A stretch of DNA of 64,000 nucleotides from Flavobacteriales bacterium UBA6051 (GCA_002427735.1 DIYP01000014.1:1-64000), one strand, 5' to 3'. Shown: positions 1 through 9,772, numbered from the stretch's first letter. The notes: generated by a model from the letters alone, not told the origin. Made by a program: numbers and translations.

Positions 1-2088
1 GCGAACCTTTGTGGTGGAACCATCACGAGAACTTGGACATATACAGATAACTGTGGTAATGTAGCAACAGCTACTCAAACAATCACAATTGATGATACAA
101 CACCGCCAACGGCAACAAGTCCGGTAACGGTAAATGTAGAATGTATAGGTGATGTTCCGGCACCAGACGTATTGGTTGTGACGGATGAAGCAGATAATTG
201 TACGGCAGTTCCAATGGTGATGCATATTGGTGATGCATCAGATGGAAACAGTTGTCCAGAAACGATTACACGAACATACAGCATTACGGATGATTGTGGG
301 AATTCAATGACGGTAGATCAGTTGATCATCGTGAATGATGTGACTGCACCAACTGCTACTAACCCGGTAACGGTGAATGTGGAATGTATTGATGATGTTC
401 CAGTACCTGATGTATTGGTGGTAACGGATGAAACAGATAACTGTACAGTGGTTCCAACGGTAACATTCATTAGTGATGTATCAGATAACAATAGTTGTCC
501 AGAGACCATTACACGTACTTATGCTATTTCTGATGATTGTGGTAATACAACAACTGTTGATCAGCTGATCATTGTGAATGATGTGACGGCGCCAACTGCT
601 ACGAACCCAGTAACGGTGAATGTGGAATGTATTGGCGATGTGCCAGCACCAGACCCATTGGTAGTGACAGATGAAGCAGATAACTGTACATTGTCTCCTT
701 TAGTTGTTTGGGAGGGTGATGTTTCAGATGGAAATAACTGTCCAGAGACGATTACGCGTACGTATAGTATCACAGATGATTGTGGTAATGTTACTTTGGT
801 AACCCAAGCGATCGTTGTGAATGATGTTACGTTGCCAACAGCGAGTAATCCATTCCCGATATCTGTACCAGGAGCAAATGATGTTCCGGCACCAGACCCA
901 ACGGTGGTGATTGATGAGGCGGATAACTGTACAGTAGAACCAGTTGTTGCCTGGGTGAGTGATGTTTCAGATGGTAATGTGTGTAATTTAGAAACGATCA
1001 CCCGTACGTATAGTGTAACGGACGATTGTGGAAATCAAATTTTTGTGACACAAGAGATCACTATTCTGGCAACGTATCCACCGATCGATGCTGGTGCTGA
1101 TGCTTTGATTTGTGAGGGAGAAACAATCACTTTGACAGCTGGTAATCCATGGAATGTTCCAATTAGCTGGAACCCATCGAACCCACCAGTTGATGGTGTA
1201 CCATTCTCTCCAACACAAACAGATACCTATACGGTGACGGCAGATAATCTTGGTTGTATTTCTACAGATGATGTTACCATTACAGTAGAACCTTTGCCAG
1301 TGGTTAACTTTATGGGAGATACGCTTTCCGGTTGTGCACCATTGACGGTTGTATTTACGAACAATACAGTATCATCAAGTGCCTTGACAGATTGTATCTG
1401 GGAGATCAATGGAGAAACCTTGAATGGATGTAATACGGTTAGCTATACGTTCACCGAAGGAGGAACGTATGATGTTAGTCTTACTTCAACGACAGTGAAC
1501 GGTTGTTCAAGCTCGATGACCTATACAGATTACATTTATGTTGAAGACTTACCGATCGCTTCGTTTACCGCTTCACCAACACAAGTATCAACGATTGATA
1601 CCGAGGTAGAGTTTACGAACACCTCAGAGGGAGCTACGAATTACTCTTGGGACTTTGGATATGAGACTGTAAACTCTACAGAGGAGCATCCAACACACAC
1701 CTTCCCAGATGCAGAGACAGCAGGTTATACAGTTGAGTTGGTTGCTTACACACCATTAGGCTGTTCAGACACTGCTTGGTTAGTGATTACGGTTCAAGAG
1801 GAATTGATTTACTATGTTCCAAACACGTTCACACCAGATGGAGATAGTTACAATGAGTTCTTCAGACCTATCTTTACATCAGGATTTGATCCTTTTGACT
1901 TCTCATTGTTTATTTACAATCGATGGGGTGAAATTATCTGGGAGTCACATGATGCTTCTGTTGGCTGGGATGGAACATACGGAGGAAAAATAGTGCCCGA
2001 CGGTACTTACACTTGGAAGATAGAATTCAAGACTTCTGCTACCGATGAAAGAGTACTAAAAACAGGACATGTGAATGTTCTGAGGTAA
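1..2088 (+). CDS. T9SS type B surface protein with HYR-like tandem repeats (5' end outside window)
   Basis: The reading frame is open from base 1, so the gene is cut at its 5' end and 695 residues are visible. At least four 81-residue Ig/HYR-like repeats (window residues about 41-360) carry the recurring motifs DNC, CPETITRTY and DDCGN. Two PKD-like domains follow (about 434-512 and 519-598), then a gliding-motility-associated C-terminal domain (about 604-695) with the FTPDGD, NRWGE and GWDGT signatures. Known biology: this C-terminal domain is the type B sorting signal for export by the type IX secretion system, so the protein is probably displayed on or released from the cell surface as an adhesin-like fibre. 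The ligand is unknown. It stands directly before a shorter paralogue and is closed by a strong terminator. Cysteines occur regularly in each repeat and may form disulfides. Confidence 0.9.
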   Translation, partial: ANLCGGTITRTWTYTDNCGNVATATQTITIDDTTPPTATSPVTVNVECIGDVPAPDVLVVTDEADNCTAVPMVMHIGDASDGNSCPETITRTYSITDDCGNSMTVDQLIIVNDVTAPTATNPVTVNVECIDDVPVPDVLVVTDETDNCTVVPTVTFISDVSDNNSCPETITRTYAISDDCGNTTTVDQLIIVNDVTAPTATNPVTVNVECIGDVPAPDPLVVTDEADNCTLSPLVVWEGDVSDGNNCPETITRTYSITDDCGNVTLVTQAIVVNDVTLPTASNPFPISVPGANDVPAPDPTVVIDEADNCTVEPVVAWVSDVSDGNVCNLETITRTYSVTDDCGNQIFVTQEITILATYPPIDAGADALICEGETITLTAGNPWNVPISWNPSNPPVDGVPFSPTQTDTYTVTADNLGCISTDDVTITVEPLPVVNFMGDTLSGCAPLTVVFTNNTVSSSALTDCIWEINGETLNGCNTVSYTFTEGGTYDVSLTSTTVNGCSSSMTYTDYIYVEDLPIASFTASPTQVSTIDTEVEFTNTSEGATNYSWDFGYETVNSTEEHPTHTFPDAETAGYTVELVAYTPLGCSDTAWLVITVQEELIYYVPNTFTPDGDSYNEFFRPIFTSGFDPFDFSLFIYNRWGEIIWESHDASVGWDGTYGGKIVPDGTYTWKIEFKTSATDERVLKTGHVNVLR
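121..1092 (+). repeat. Four tandem 243-bp coding repeats
   Basis: Equivalent proline codons fall at 121, 364, 607 and 850, an exact 243-bp (81-codon) period. The first three units are nearly identical at DNA level over long stretches, for example the block around CCGGTAACGGT and GAATGTAT. The fourth unit (850-1092) has diverged and begins with the variant also found in the downstream paralogue. An earlier partial unit runs off the window start. Such arrays expand and contract by recombination. Confidence 0.9.
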
Positions 2089-2108
2089 TCCATCAATATA
2101 GGAATGAT

Positions 2109-2140
2109 AAAAAAGGAGAGTTTTCGACTCTCCTTTTTTA
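2109..2140 (+). terminator. Rho-independent terminator after the repeat protein
   Basis: A 10-bp stem with arms AAAAGGAGAG and CTCTCCTTTT, a 7-nt loop and a following T run lies 20 nt after the stop codon at 2088. Confidence 0.9.
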
Positions 2141-2230
2141 ATAATTAGTAATTGCGTTTTAACATAACGAACGCCTAATTGTATTATATTTAACGTCTAG
2201 ACCTTAGATACTCAACTAGACTGTTATACC

Positions 2231-3640
2231 ATGAAACTCTCTCACTTCTCTGTGCGTTCTCGCGCACATGTATATGCGTCGTATAGACCTGCGAATCACT
2301 TAAAATTGCTTTTATTCTTTTGCTCTTTGTTTGTATGCCAAATATTGATTGCTCAGAATGCAAATTGCAATGGAACAGATGTTACGCCGCCAACTGCAAG
2401 TAATCCATTTCCGATTTCAGTAACCAGCGCAGCTGCTGTGCCACCGCCAGATCCTTCAGTAGTGATTGACGAAATGGACGATGTAACTACAGAACCTTTT
2501 GTGGTATGGGTAAGTGATGTTTCTGATGGAAATACATGCAACCTTGAGGTAATTACACGCACGTACAGTGTTACCGATGATTGCGGGAATGAAATATTCG
2601 TAACTCAGGAAATTACAATTCTGGCTGTATATCCGCCAATAGACGCTGGGCAAAATCAATCTATTTGCGAAGGAGAAACGATAACCTTAACAGCCGGCAA
2701 TCCATGGAATGTTCCTTTCACATGGTCTTCCGGACAAACATTTACAAATGGTCAGCCGTTTTCACCAACTGCAACAGACACGTATACTGTAACAGCTGAT
2801 AATGAAGGGTGCATATCAACCGATAATGTTACTGTTTCGGTCGAGGAATTACCTTCTGTATCTTTCTCGTCAGATTTAGTCGCAGGATGCGCTCCACTGA
2901 ATGTTCAGTTTAATAACACATCGACAGGGCCAATGCCATTGACTGATTGTTTTTGGGAAGTAAATGGTTCGACCTACCCAGGGTGTGATAGTGCCGATAT
3001 TTTTCTACAATTTCCAGGTAGTTATGATGTCACATTCACTACAACCTCTTCAACGGGCTGTACAAACAGTGCAACATACGCCGGATTTATTTTGGTTGAA
3101 GAAGTGCCAGAAGCATCTTTCACTGCTTCTTCAACTCAACTAACAACGTTGGATACTGAGGTAGATTTTGAAAATACTTCGACAGGAGCTGTGGGGTATA
3201 CATGGAATTTCGGTTATGATACACCAAATTCCTCTGTGACGAATCCTACACATCAATTCCCAGTGGAAGAGTCAGCGTCTTTTCTCGTAACACTTATAGC
3301 TTCTTCAGGAAACTGCACAGATACTGCTGAGCTGTACATTGAAATTGAAGAAGATGTCATTTTTTACATGCCCAATTCATTCACACCTGATGGAGATGAG
3401 TTTAATCAAACATTTCAGCCCATCTTTAGCTCAGGTTTTGATCCATTCGATTTTTCTTTACTGATTTTTGATCGCTGGGGTGAGGTGGTTTGGGAATCCC
3501 ATGATACAACGGTAGGGTGGGACGGAACGCTGGCAGGACGCAAGTTGCCTGATGGTATGTACAATTGGAAATTAGAATTTAAAACGACTGCAACAGATGA
3601 GCGACGAATGGCAGTAGGTCATGTTAATTTGCTCAATTAA
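2231..3640 (+). CDS. T9SS type B secreted protein, short paralogue of the upstream gene
   Basis: The 469-residue protein has a long N-terminal export signal (hydrophobic core about residues 24-40, ending LIAQ), one HYR-like unit (about 50-135), a linker Ig-like region, two PKD-like domains (about 215-375) and a type B sorting domain (about 378-469) with FTPDGD, DRWGE and GWDGT. Its whole mature length aligns with the last 400 or so residues of the preceding gene, including PFPISV, CEGETITLTAGNPWNVP and SGFDPFDFSL. It is therefore a tandem duplicate lacking the repeat array. Predicted role: surface-exposed or secreted, ligand unknown. A TATATTTA element at 2185-2192 is a weak promoter candidate. 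The n-region before the signal core is unusually long, but no later methionine offers a better start. Confidence 0.88.
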   Translation: MKLSHFSVRSRAHVYASYRPANHLKLLLFFCSLFVCQILIAQNANCNGTDVTPPTASNPFPISVTSAAAVPPPDPSVVIDEMDDVTTEPFVVWVSDVSDGNTCNLEVITRTYSVTDDCGNEIFVTQEITILAVYPPIDAGQNQSICEGETITLTAGNPWNVPFTWSSGQTFTNGQPFSPTATDTYTVTADNEGCISTDNVTVSVEELPSVSFSSDLVAGCAPLNVQFNNTSTGPMPLTDCFWEVNGSTYPGCDSADIFLQFPGSYDVTFTTTSSTGCTNSATYAGFILVEEVPEASFTASSTQLTTLDTEVDFENTSTGAVGYTWNFGYDTPNSSVTNPTHQFPVEESASFLVTLIASSGNCTDTAELYIEIEEDVIFYMPNSFTPDGDEFNQTFQPIFSSGFDPFDFSLLIFDRWGEVVWESHDTTVGWDGTLAGRKLPDGMYNWKLEFKTTATDERRMAVGHVNLLN

Positions 3641-3721
3641 ACCGTACAATTCGTTCATATCTAGTTAACAAGATTACAAGAGTGGTTTGTTAAAAGATTA
3701 ATATTGTCCTTACTAAAACGT

Positions 3722-3729
3722 TATATTTG
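3722..3729 (+). promoter_or_regulatory. Promoter -7 element TAnnTTTG
   Basis: TATATTTG matches the Bacteroidota -7 consensus exactly and lies 20 nt before the start codon at 3750. A TTG at 3704-3706 may be the -33 element, but the 15-nt spacer is shorter than usual. Confidence 0.5.
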
Positions 3730-3749
3730 CGGTCAGAACTAAATGACTC

Positions 3750-6700
3750 ATGAACTACTTTTCTCTCCTGCTAAGTACCTTAGCGTTGTTTTTTATTGGT
3801 GTTAATTCGCATGCGCAGATGGCGATTGACATGACTCCTGCCAATGATGGTATGACGTTTTCAACTTGCAACGGTTTTTTGATCGATTCCGGTGGACAAG
3901 GAGGTACAGGATATGGCAACAACGAAAGCATTGTCATTACTATTTGTCCTGATACACCTGGTGAAATCATATCCATTGTTTTCAATCTGTTTGCACTGGA
4001 TCCAACGAATACTGGTACACAACAGAATCCGAATATGGATTTCATGGCAGTTTATGATGGAACTTCTACTGCGGCAAACTCTTTAGGAGTCTATACTGGA
4101 AATCAGCTACAAGGCGTTGTAATTGAAGCGACAGCCTTAAATGCTTCTGGATGTATTACACTTGAGTTTTACTCCAATACAGTAGGAACGGGAATGTTTA
4201 CAGCAAGCGTTTCTTGTGAGACACCTTGTAATAATCCCCAAGCTGGAGGTGTCATTGTTGGTGGAATTACACAAGACAGTATTCGCGTGTGTGTTGGTGA
4301 TCAAGTGAACTTTCAAGAGGCGGGGTCTTTTGCTCAACCTGGGTTTACACTGGTAGATTACAATTGGGATTTTATGGACGGTACAACAGCGAATGGACAG
4401 TCTGTTTCTCACTCTTATTCTGTGCCTGGATTGTACCGTGTTCAGTTGTTTGTAACGGATGATAACGGTTGTTCAAATCCAAACTTGATAGACTTGGAGG
4501 TGCTGGTTGCAACAATTCCAGACTTCACTGGTTTTCCCAGTGATACATCTATTTGTCTTGGAGAATCAATGTCTTTTGGAGCTGCACCAGATACATATGA
4601 AGTACTTTGGAATGGTTTCCCCGGCAGTCAGTCCGTTGATGACGGTTGTCTTCCTGATACGTTGTTAGGTGTCTCTCAGGATATTCAGTTGTTGCAAACT
4701 GGTTTTTCCGCCGGAACAACGATTAACAGTGTTAATGATATTCAGAGTATATGTCTTGATTTAGAGCACTCATTTATGGGGGATCTTGTAATCATGATAG
4801 AATGTCCAAATGCTCAAACAGCTATTTTACATCAGCAGGGTGGTGGTGGAACACAGATTGGAATCCCTGTTCCTACAGATGATGTGGATTGCTCAAACCC
4901 AGCGACTATGGGAACACCATTCACTTACTGTTTTACGCCTAATGCAACGGAAACATGGGTCGATTGGGTGAACAATAACCCAGGGGTAAATACAATACCG
5001 GCCGGAGACTATGCTTCTATTGATCCGTTGACGAATTTGGTAGGTTGCCCGACGAATGGTGTGTGGACATTAACAGTTATTGATAATTGGGCGGCAGATG
5101 ATGGTACGTTGTTCAGCTTTGCCCTCAACCTAGATCCTTCCTATTACCCGCCGATTACAACCTTTACTCCTGATATTGGAGCTGCTTCTGATTCTTCTTA
5201 CTGGTTGAATCCGGCGCTTTATCAAACATATCTTTCACCAGACGCAGATACACTTGAGGTATTGCCAACTGCTCCCGGAGCGTATACATATGAGTATTTT
5301 GTTGTGAATGACTTCGGTTGTACACACGATACATCTGTTGTTTTAACAGTGAATCCGAACCCTGCGGTTTTTGCTGGAAACGATACAACACTATGCGACG
5401 GAAACTTGATGCAACTTGATGGTGAAATCATCGGACTTGTATCTTCTTGTGATTATCAGCTAACACTGGACGATTCTTTTGGAGATGGCTGGAACGGAAA
5501 TTCAATTACGGTTACTATCAATGGAACTCCGACAACGTATGATTTGCTAAATGGTTCCACGCAGACTTTTAATTTACAGATACCCGTTGGTGCGAGTGTA
5601 ACTGTTACGTTCAATGCAACAGGAACTTTCCTCAATGAATGTTCTTATACTGTAATTGATAGTGATGGGAACACTATTATTTCGCAAGGGCCAATGAGTG
5701 GGACAGTAACAGATAACTTTACTTCAAACTGTGTCCCAGATTATGTTTACGAATGGACACCGGCTAACGTAGTAAGTGATCCAACTATTTTGGATCCTCA
5801 GCTGATGGCTTCAGGTCAACAAACACTTGTGTTAGCGACTTATCCGCTTGGACACCCGCTTTGTATGACGTCCGACACGATTGTTATCAATGTTTCGGCC
5901 GTTCCTAATCCAGGAGTAGATTCTACTTTACAGGTTTGTTCATCAGGTGCTCCAGTTGACTTGTTCCCTTACCTCGGACCAGGCGCTTCGCCAAACGGCT
6001 CATGGCTTGATCCGAATGGAGCTACTGTAAACATGCCATATGATCCTCAGACAATGCCAATCGGGGACTATGTTTATTTTGTGGACAGCAATGGGTGTAC
6101 TGCTCAAGCTGTTATTACAATAACAGAAATTATCACGGATATAACGAGTATAGTTCCAACAAGTGTAAGTTGTTTTGGATTGAGTGATGGATCCGCAGTG
6201 GTATCAGGAAATAATGTTGATGGTTACTCACTTGACGGTGGAGCACCAGTTGTTTCAGGAAGCCCATTCACAATTAGCGGATTATCCGCAGGAACGTATA
6301 ATGTGCAAGTATATTCTAATTTGGGGTGTACAGCCGATCAAGATTTTACAGTTGATGAACCGGATACGCTTACATTGAGTGCTGCTGTGGTTGATGCCTC
6401 ATGTTTTGGAGTTTGTGACGGAGAGGTTCAGTTGACCGCGGTTGGCGGAACAACGCCTTATACTTTTGCATGGAATGGAGGTGTAACGGGTAATCAGAAC
6501 GGACAAGCGAGCGGAATCTGCGCTGGTAATTACGACGCAGATGTAACTGATGTCAATGGATGTGCTGCTCTGGTACAGTATACGATTACGCAACCGGATG
6601 ACGTCACACCAGTTGTTTCCGGAGATACCTTAAATGGATGTTTCCCGCATAAAGTAGATTTCGTAAACCTAACTGCATCGCAGAATATTGCTACAACAGA

Positions 6701-7406
6701 GGTGGATTTCGGGGATGGCTCAGTAGAAATATTTAACGGAACAGATCCTTTCTCACATACCTATCAGGCGCCAGGATTGTATACAGTGACTGTAACGCTC
6801 ACCACTTTAGATGGTTGTGTATACGATGTCGTTTATGCGGATTTGGTAGAGGCGTATAATTATCCAACGGCAAACTTCTTTGTGAATCCAAACAACGTGA
6901 GTATGATGGAACCAATTGTTAATCTATTGGATCAAAGTTCCTATGACGTGGTGAGTTGGTTATGGACAATCACTACCGGAAGTCCGGCAACAGCCTCTAC
7001 GCAAAACGTTTCTAATGTAACATATCCTGTAGATAGTCCGGGAGAATATCCGGTGACGTTATATGTTGAGAATATTCATGGATGCTCAGATTCGATAGTG
7101 AAAAATGTTAGTATCGTAAACGACGTCTTACTTTTTGCTCCGAATACTTTCACCCCTGATGATGATGAGTTTAACCAGCATTGGGAGTTCCATATTTCTG
7201 GAATCGATATTTATGATTTTGACCTTCAAATTTTCAATCGTTGGGGAGAGTTAATCTGGGAGTCACATGATCCAAATGTCTTCTGGGATGGAACGTACAA
7301 CGGAAAAGTAGTTCAGGAAGGCTCATATTCATGGACAATGAGTTGTAAGGACTTATTAGATGATAATAAGTACACCTTCAATGGACATGTAAGCGTTATC
7401 CGTTAA
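3750..7406 (+). CDS. Large mosaic T9SS type B surface protein (CUB-like, PKD, P-domain-like, SprB repeats)
   Basis: The protein has 1218 residues. In order it shows a signal peptide (1-22, ending SHAQ), a CUB-like domain (about 39-155), a PKD domain (170-253), a region resembling the proprotein convertase P-domain (about 297-463), and a beta-rich DSFGDGWNG-type segment (about 566-660). Two SprB-like repeats (about 793-953), two further PKD-like domains (955-1120) and a type B sorting domain (1125-1218) follow. SprB repeats are known from flavobacterial gliding adhesins and their relatives, so a cell-surface adhesive role is likely, with no specific ligand inferred. No catalytic residues of a protease were found. 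Its sorting domain is close in sequence to those of the two upstream genes (NRWGEL, WESHDP), which supports a local family. No terminator separates it from crtY. Confidence 0.9.
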   Translation: MNYFSLLLSTLALFFIGVNSHAQMAIDMTPANDGMTFSTCNGFLIDSGGQGGTGYGNNESIVITICPDTPGEIISIVFNLFALDPTNTGTQQNPNMDFMAVYDGTSTAANSLGVYTGNQLQGVVIEATALNASGCITLEFYSNTVGTGMFTASVSCETPCNNPQAGGVIVGGITQDSIRVCVGDQVNFQEAGSFAQPGFTLVDYNWDFMDGTTANGQSVSHSYSVPGLYRVQLFVTDDNGCSNPNLIDLEVLVATIPDFTGFPSDTSICLGESMSFGAAPDTYEVLWNGFPGSQSVDDGCLPDTLLGVSQDIQLLQTGFSAGTTINSVNDIQSICLDLEHSFMGDLVIMIECPNAQTAILHQQGGGGTQIGIPVPTDDVDCSNPATMGTPFTYCFTPNATETWVDWVNNNPGVNTIPAGDYASIDPLTNLVGCPTNGVWTLTVIDNWAADDGTLFSFALNLDPSYYPPITTFTPDIGAASDSSYWLNPALYQTYLSPDADTLEVLPTAPGAYTYEYFVVNDFGCTHDTSVVLTVNPNPAVFAGNDTTLCDGNLMQLDGEIIGLVSSCDYQLTLDDSFGDGWNGNSITVTINGTPTTYDLLNGSTQTFNLQIPVGASVTVTFNATGTFLNECSYTVIDSDGNTIISQGPMSGTVTDNFTSNCVPDYVYEWTPANVVSDPTILDPQLMASGQQTLVLATYPLGHPLCMTSDTIVINVSAVPNPGVDSTLQVCSSGAPVDLFPYLGPGASPNGSWLDPNGATVNMPYDPQTMPIGDYVYFVDSNGCTAQAVITITEIITDITSIVPTSVSCFGLSDGSAVVSGNNVDGYSLDGGAPVVSGSPFTISGLSAGTYNVQVYSNLGCTADQDFTVDEPDTLTLSAAVVDASCFGVCDGEVQLTAVGGTTPYTFAWNGGVTGNQNGQASGICAGNYDADVTDVNGCAALVQYTITQPDDVTPVVSGDTLNGCFPHKVDFVNLTASQNIATTEVDFGDGSVEIFNGTDPFSHTYQAPGLYTVTVTLTTLDGCVYDVVYADLVEAYNYPTANFFVNPNNVSMMEPIVNLLDQSSYDVVSWLWTITTGSPATASTQNVSNVTYPVDSPGEYPVTLYVENIHGCSDSIVKNVSIVNDVLLFAPNTFTPDDDEFNQHWEFHISGIDIYDFDLQIFNRWGELIWESHDPNVFWDGTYNGKVVQEGSYSWTMSCKDLLDDNKYTFNGHVSVIR

Positions 7407-7411
7407 TTTGA

Positions 7412-7419
7412 TAGCTTTG
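7412..7419 (+). promoter_or_regulatory. Promoter -7 element before crtY
   Basis: TAGCTTTG is an exact TAnnTTTG match ending 10 nt before the ATG at 7430. It would give crtY its own start with a very short or no leader. Confidence 0.55.
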
Positions 7420-7429
7420 TGTACAGGGA

Positions 7430-8590
7430 ATGGACAATAAATATGATTTTATTATTGCGGGTTCCGGATGTGCTGGACTAAGTTTATTGTATCAGTTACT
7501 TTGTGAGCCTCAACTGAGTCGATCGCGGATTCTGGTCCTTGATAAGGAGAAAAAGGGTCTGAATGACAGGACGTGGTGTTTTTGGGAAAAAGATCCCGGC
7601 CCTTTCGAGTCCATTGTTTTTCACAAATGGAATACCTTGGCTTTCTATTCCAAAGACGTTGAAACTGTTTTTGACCTCAAGCAATATACCTACAAAATGA
7701 TTCGTGGGAATGATTTCTACGACTTTGTGCTATCAAAAGCTAAAGCGTTTAGCAATGTCCATTTCGAATACACTGAGCTGCTCGAATTAAATGAGGAAGA
7801 AGGTTTGGGAATTGTAAAAACGAAGAATGGCGTTTTTTGTGCTGATTATGTTTTCAATTCTACGTCACTTTTTCTTCCAGAAATCAGCAGAGAGAATTCA
7901 CTACTTCAGCATTTCAAAGGATGGGTGATCAAAACGAAAGAACCACACTTTGATACTGGCCGAGGAACTTTGATGGATTTTAGATTGGATCAATCAAGTG
8001 GAGCAACATTTATGTATGTACTACCACACAAGGCAAATGAAGCTTTAATCGAGTATACACTTTTTACACCTGAAGTTCTTGAACAAAAGGAGTATGAATC
8101 AGCATTGGCGGATTACATAGAACATACGCTCAATATCTCTGAATACACGATTGAACATGAAGAATATGGTGTGATTCCAATGTCTCTGGCGACTTTTTCC
8201 AGAAGTAGGCCCAACAGTGAGCGAATTATTAATATTGGAACAGCGGGAGGTTTTACAAAAGCCAGTAGCGGTTATACATTTCAATTCGTGCAGCGAAATA
8301 CATCTGATATAATTGAAAGGCTCAGAGCAGGGAAGAGTCCGTTGATTCCTACTTCGCGGAGGGCGCGGATGTTCGAGTGGTATGATCGAACACTTCTGGA
8401 TGTTATGATCAATAAAAAAATGACTGGAAGCGATATATTCTCCATTATGTTCAAGAAGTTGCCGCCCGAGTTTATTCTATCTTTTTTGGCAAATGATACC
8501 AGTATTTCACAGGATTTACGTGTTATGAACAGTGTCCCGCTGGGACCTTTCCTTTCTTCGGCCTTTAAACAAATAATTCCAGGAAAGTAA
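7430..8590 (+). CDS. crtY: Lycopene cyclase
   Basis: The 386-residue protein begins with a dinucleotide-binding segment (IIAGSGCAGLS, residues 8-18), followed by the NDRTWCFWE motif (about 45-53) typical of CrtY/CrtL-type lycopene cyclases, and has the NIGTAGGFTKASSGYTF region near 265. The family uses reduced FAD to close beta-rings on lycopene, giving beta-carotene at the membrane. The only other carotenoid gene in the window is the CrtD-like desaturase at 30670-32154, so the pathway is dispersed. The start at 7430 is supported by the promoter element just upstream. It ends 4 nt from the convergent proline dehydrogenase gene. Confidence 0.88.
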   Translation: MDNKYDFIIAGSGCAGLSLLYQLLCEPQLSRSRILVLDKEKKGLNDRTWCFWEKDPGPFESIVFHKWNTLAFYSKDVETVFDLKQYTYKMIRGNDFYDFVLSKAKAFSNVHFEYTELLELNEEEGLGIVKTKNGVFCADYVFNSTSLFLPEISRENSLLQHFKGWVIKTKEPHFDTGRGTLMDFRLDQSSGATFMYVLPHKANEALIEYTLFTPEVLEQKEYESALADYIEHTLNISEYTIEHEEYGVIPMSLATFSRSRPNSERIINIGTAGGFTKASSGYTFQFVQRNTSDIIERLRAGKSPLIPTSRRARMFEWYDRTLLDVMINKKMTGSDIFSIMFKKLPPEFILSFLANDTSISQDLRVMNSVPLGPFLSSAFKQIIPGK

Positions 8591-8594
8591 TTCG

Positions 8595-9767
8595 TTAGTT
8601 TGAAGCTTTTCTACGCTTCAATTCTTTCATAATCAAGGAAAGTTCTCTCCCTGTCTGACCTGCAACAGATGTATTTTCTTCTGCTCTGCGAATCAAATAA
8701 GGAAGCACTTCCTTTACTGGACCGTAGGGAACGTATTTCGCGACATTGAATCCTTCATTCGCAAGATTAAACGAAATATGATCGCTCATTCCCAATAGTT
8801 GTGCAAAATAAATGCGCTTATCGTCAGCTTTAATACCGCTCTCCTTCATAAGCTCAGCAAGTACAAGAGCACTTTTTTCATTATGACTTCCCGCACAAAT
8901 GGATAGGACATCTACATTTTCAATAGAGAGTTGCAACGCAGCATCAAAATCTTTGTCGCATGTTTCTTTGTTTGGCTGAATAGGCGAAGGGTAACCTTTT
9001 TCTTCTGCACGGTCTCGTTCTTTTTCCATGTATGCCCCACGGACAAGCTTTAATCCCAGGAACCACTTTTCTTCTCGTGCCTTTTGGATTTCTTTTTTCA
9101 TAAAGTCAAGCCGATCATGGCGGTACAATTGAACCGTATTGTAAACGATTGCCTGTTCTTTGTTGTATTTTCTGCTCATTTCAAGAGCAATACGATCTAT
9201 GGTATCCTGAATCCATGTTTCTTCAGCATCAATAAATACGGGAATTCCAGCTTCATAGGCTTCTTTACAGATACGATCAACGCGTTCAAGTACTTTGTTG
9301 TAATGCTTGCGATCTTCATCGTTCAATGCTTCAAGAGAGTCATTTGCTTTTTCCAGAGTTGAAAATAGAGAGATGCCCGTTACTTTGAATACTGCGAAAG
9401 GAATGTTCTTATTCTTTTTTGCTTCTCGAATAGTTCCAACGATTTCATTAACCGTTTTGTCAAAATCTTCTTCGGAAGTTTTTCCTTCAATGCTGTAGTC
9501 GAGAATTGTCTTAACATTACCTAAGGCAAGCTTATCTGAAGCTTCAATGGAATCTTGAATGGAGACACCTCCGCAAAATTGTCGGAAGATCGTTTTCTTA
9601 ATGATTCCGTTAATTGGTAAGCGTAAACTTAAAGCTAAGTTAGTTGCCCATTTTCCAAACTTCACTAGTCTTGGACTAGAAACCATTTTGAAAAGAAGAC
9701 GTGCCCGCTTAAGATCCTTGAGGGATTTCCCTTTAAACGCAATTTCAGTATTCTCAAAAGAAATCAT
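8595..9767 (-). CDS. Proline dehydrogenase (monofunctional PRODH)
   Basis: The 390-residue protein matches the FAD-dependent PRODH barrel: FIDAEETW (about 195-202), a conserved YNTVQLYR strand, GLKLVRGAYMEKER (about 250-263), and the C-terminal YVPYG and YLIRRAEEN motif (about 345-368) that contacts proline. It oxidises proline to pyrroline-5-carboxylate and feeds electrons to the respiratory quinone pool. Length fits the monofunctional enzyme; no P5C dehydrogenase domain is fused, and none is nearby. The ATG at 9767 lies 5 nt after an exact TAnnTTTG element, which suggests leaderless expression. The gene is divergent from aroB. Confidence 0.92.
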   Translation of the reverse strand: MISFENTEIAFKGKSLKDLKRARLLFKMVSSPRLVKFGKWATNLALSLRLPINGIIKKTIFRQFCGGVSIQDSIEASDKLALGNVKTILDYSIEGKTSEEDFDKTVNEIVGTIREAKKNKNIPFAVFKVTGISLFSTLEKANDSLEALNDEDRKHYNKVLERVDRICKEAYEAGIPVFIDAEETWIQDTIDRIALEMSRKYNKEQAIVYNTVQLYRHDRLDFMKKEIQKAREEKWFLGLKLVRGAYMEKERDRAEEKGYPSPIQPNKETCDKDFDAALQLSIENVDVLSICAGSHNEKSALVLAELMKESGIKADDKRIYFAQLLGMSDHISFNLANEGFNVAKYVPYGPVKEVLPYLIRRAEENTSVAGQTGRELSLIMKELKRRKASN

Positions 9768-9772
9768 ATCGA

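Noticed and set aside
121..1092. The regular repeats as a CRISPR array.
   Set aside because: The period is 243 bp, the repeats are long and coding, and no short direct repeats with unique spacers are present.
2231..2300. A later start for the second type B gene because of its long n-region.
   Set aside because: No alternative ATG, GTG or TTG stands in frame close to the hydrophobic core with a better promoter, so the ATG at 2231 is kept.
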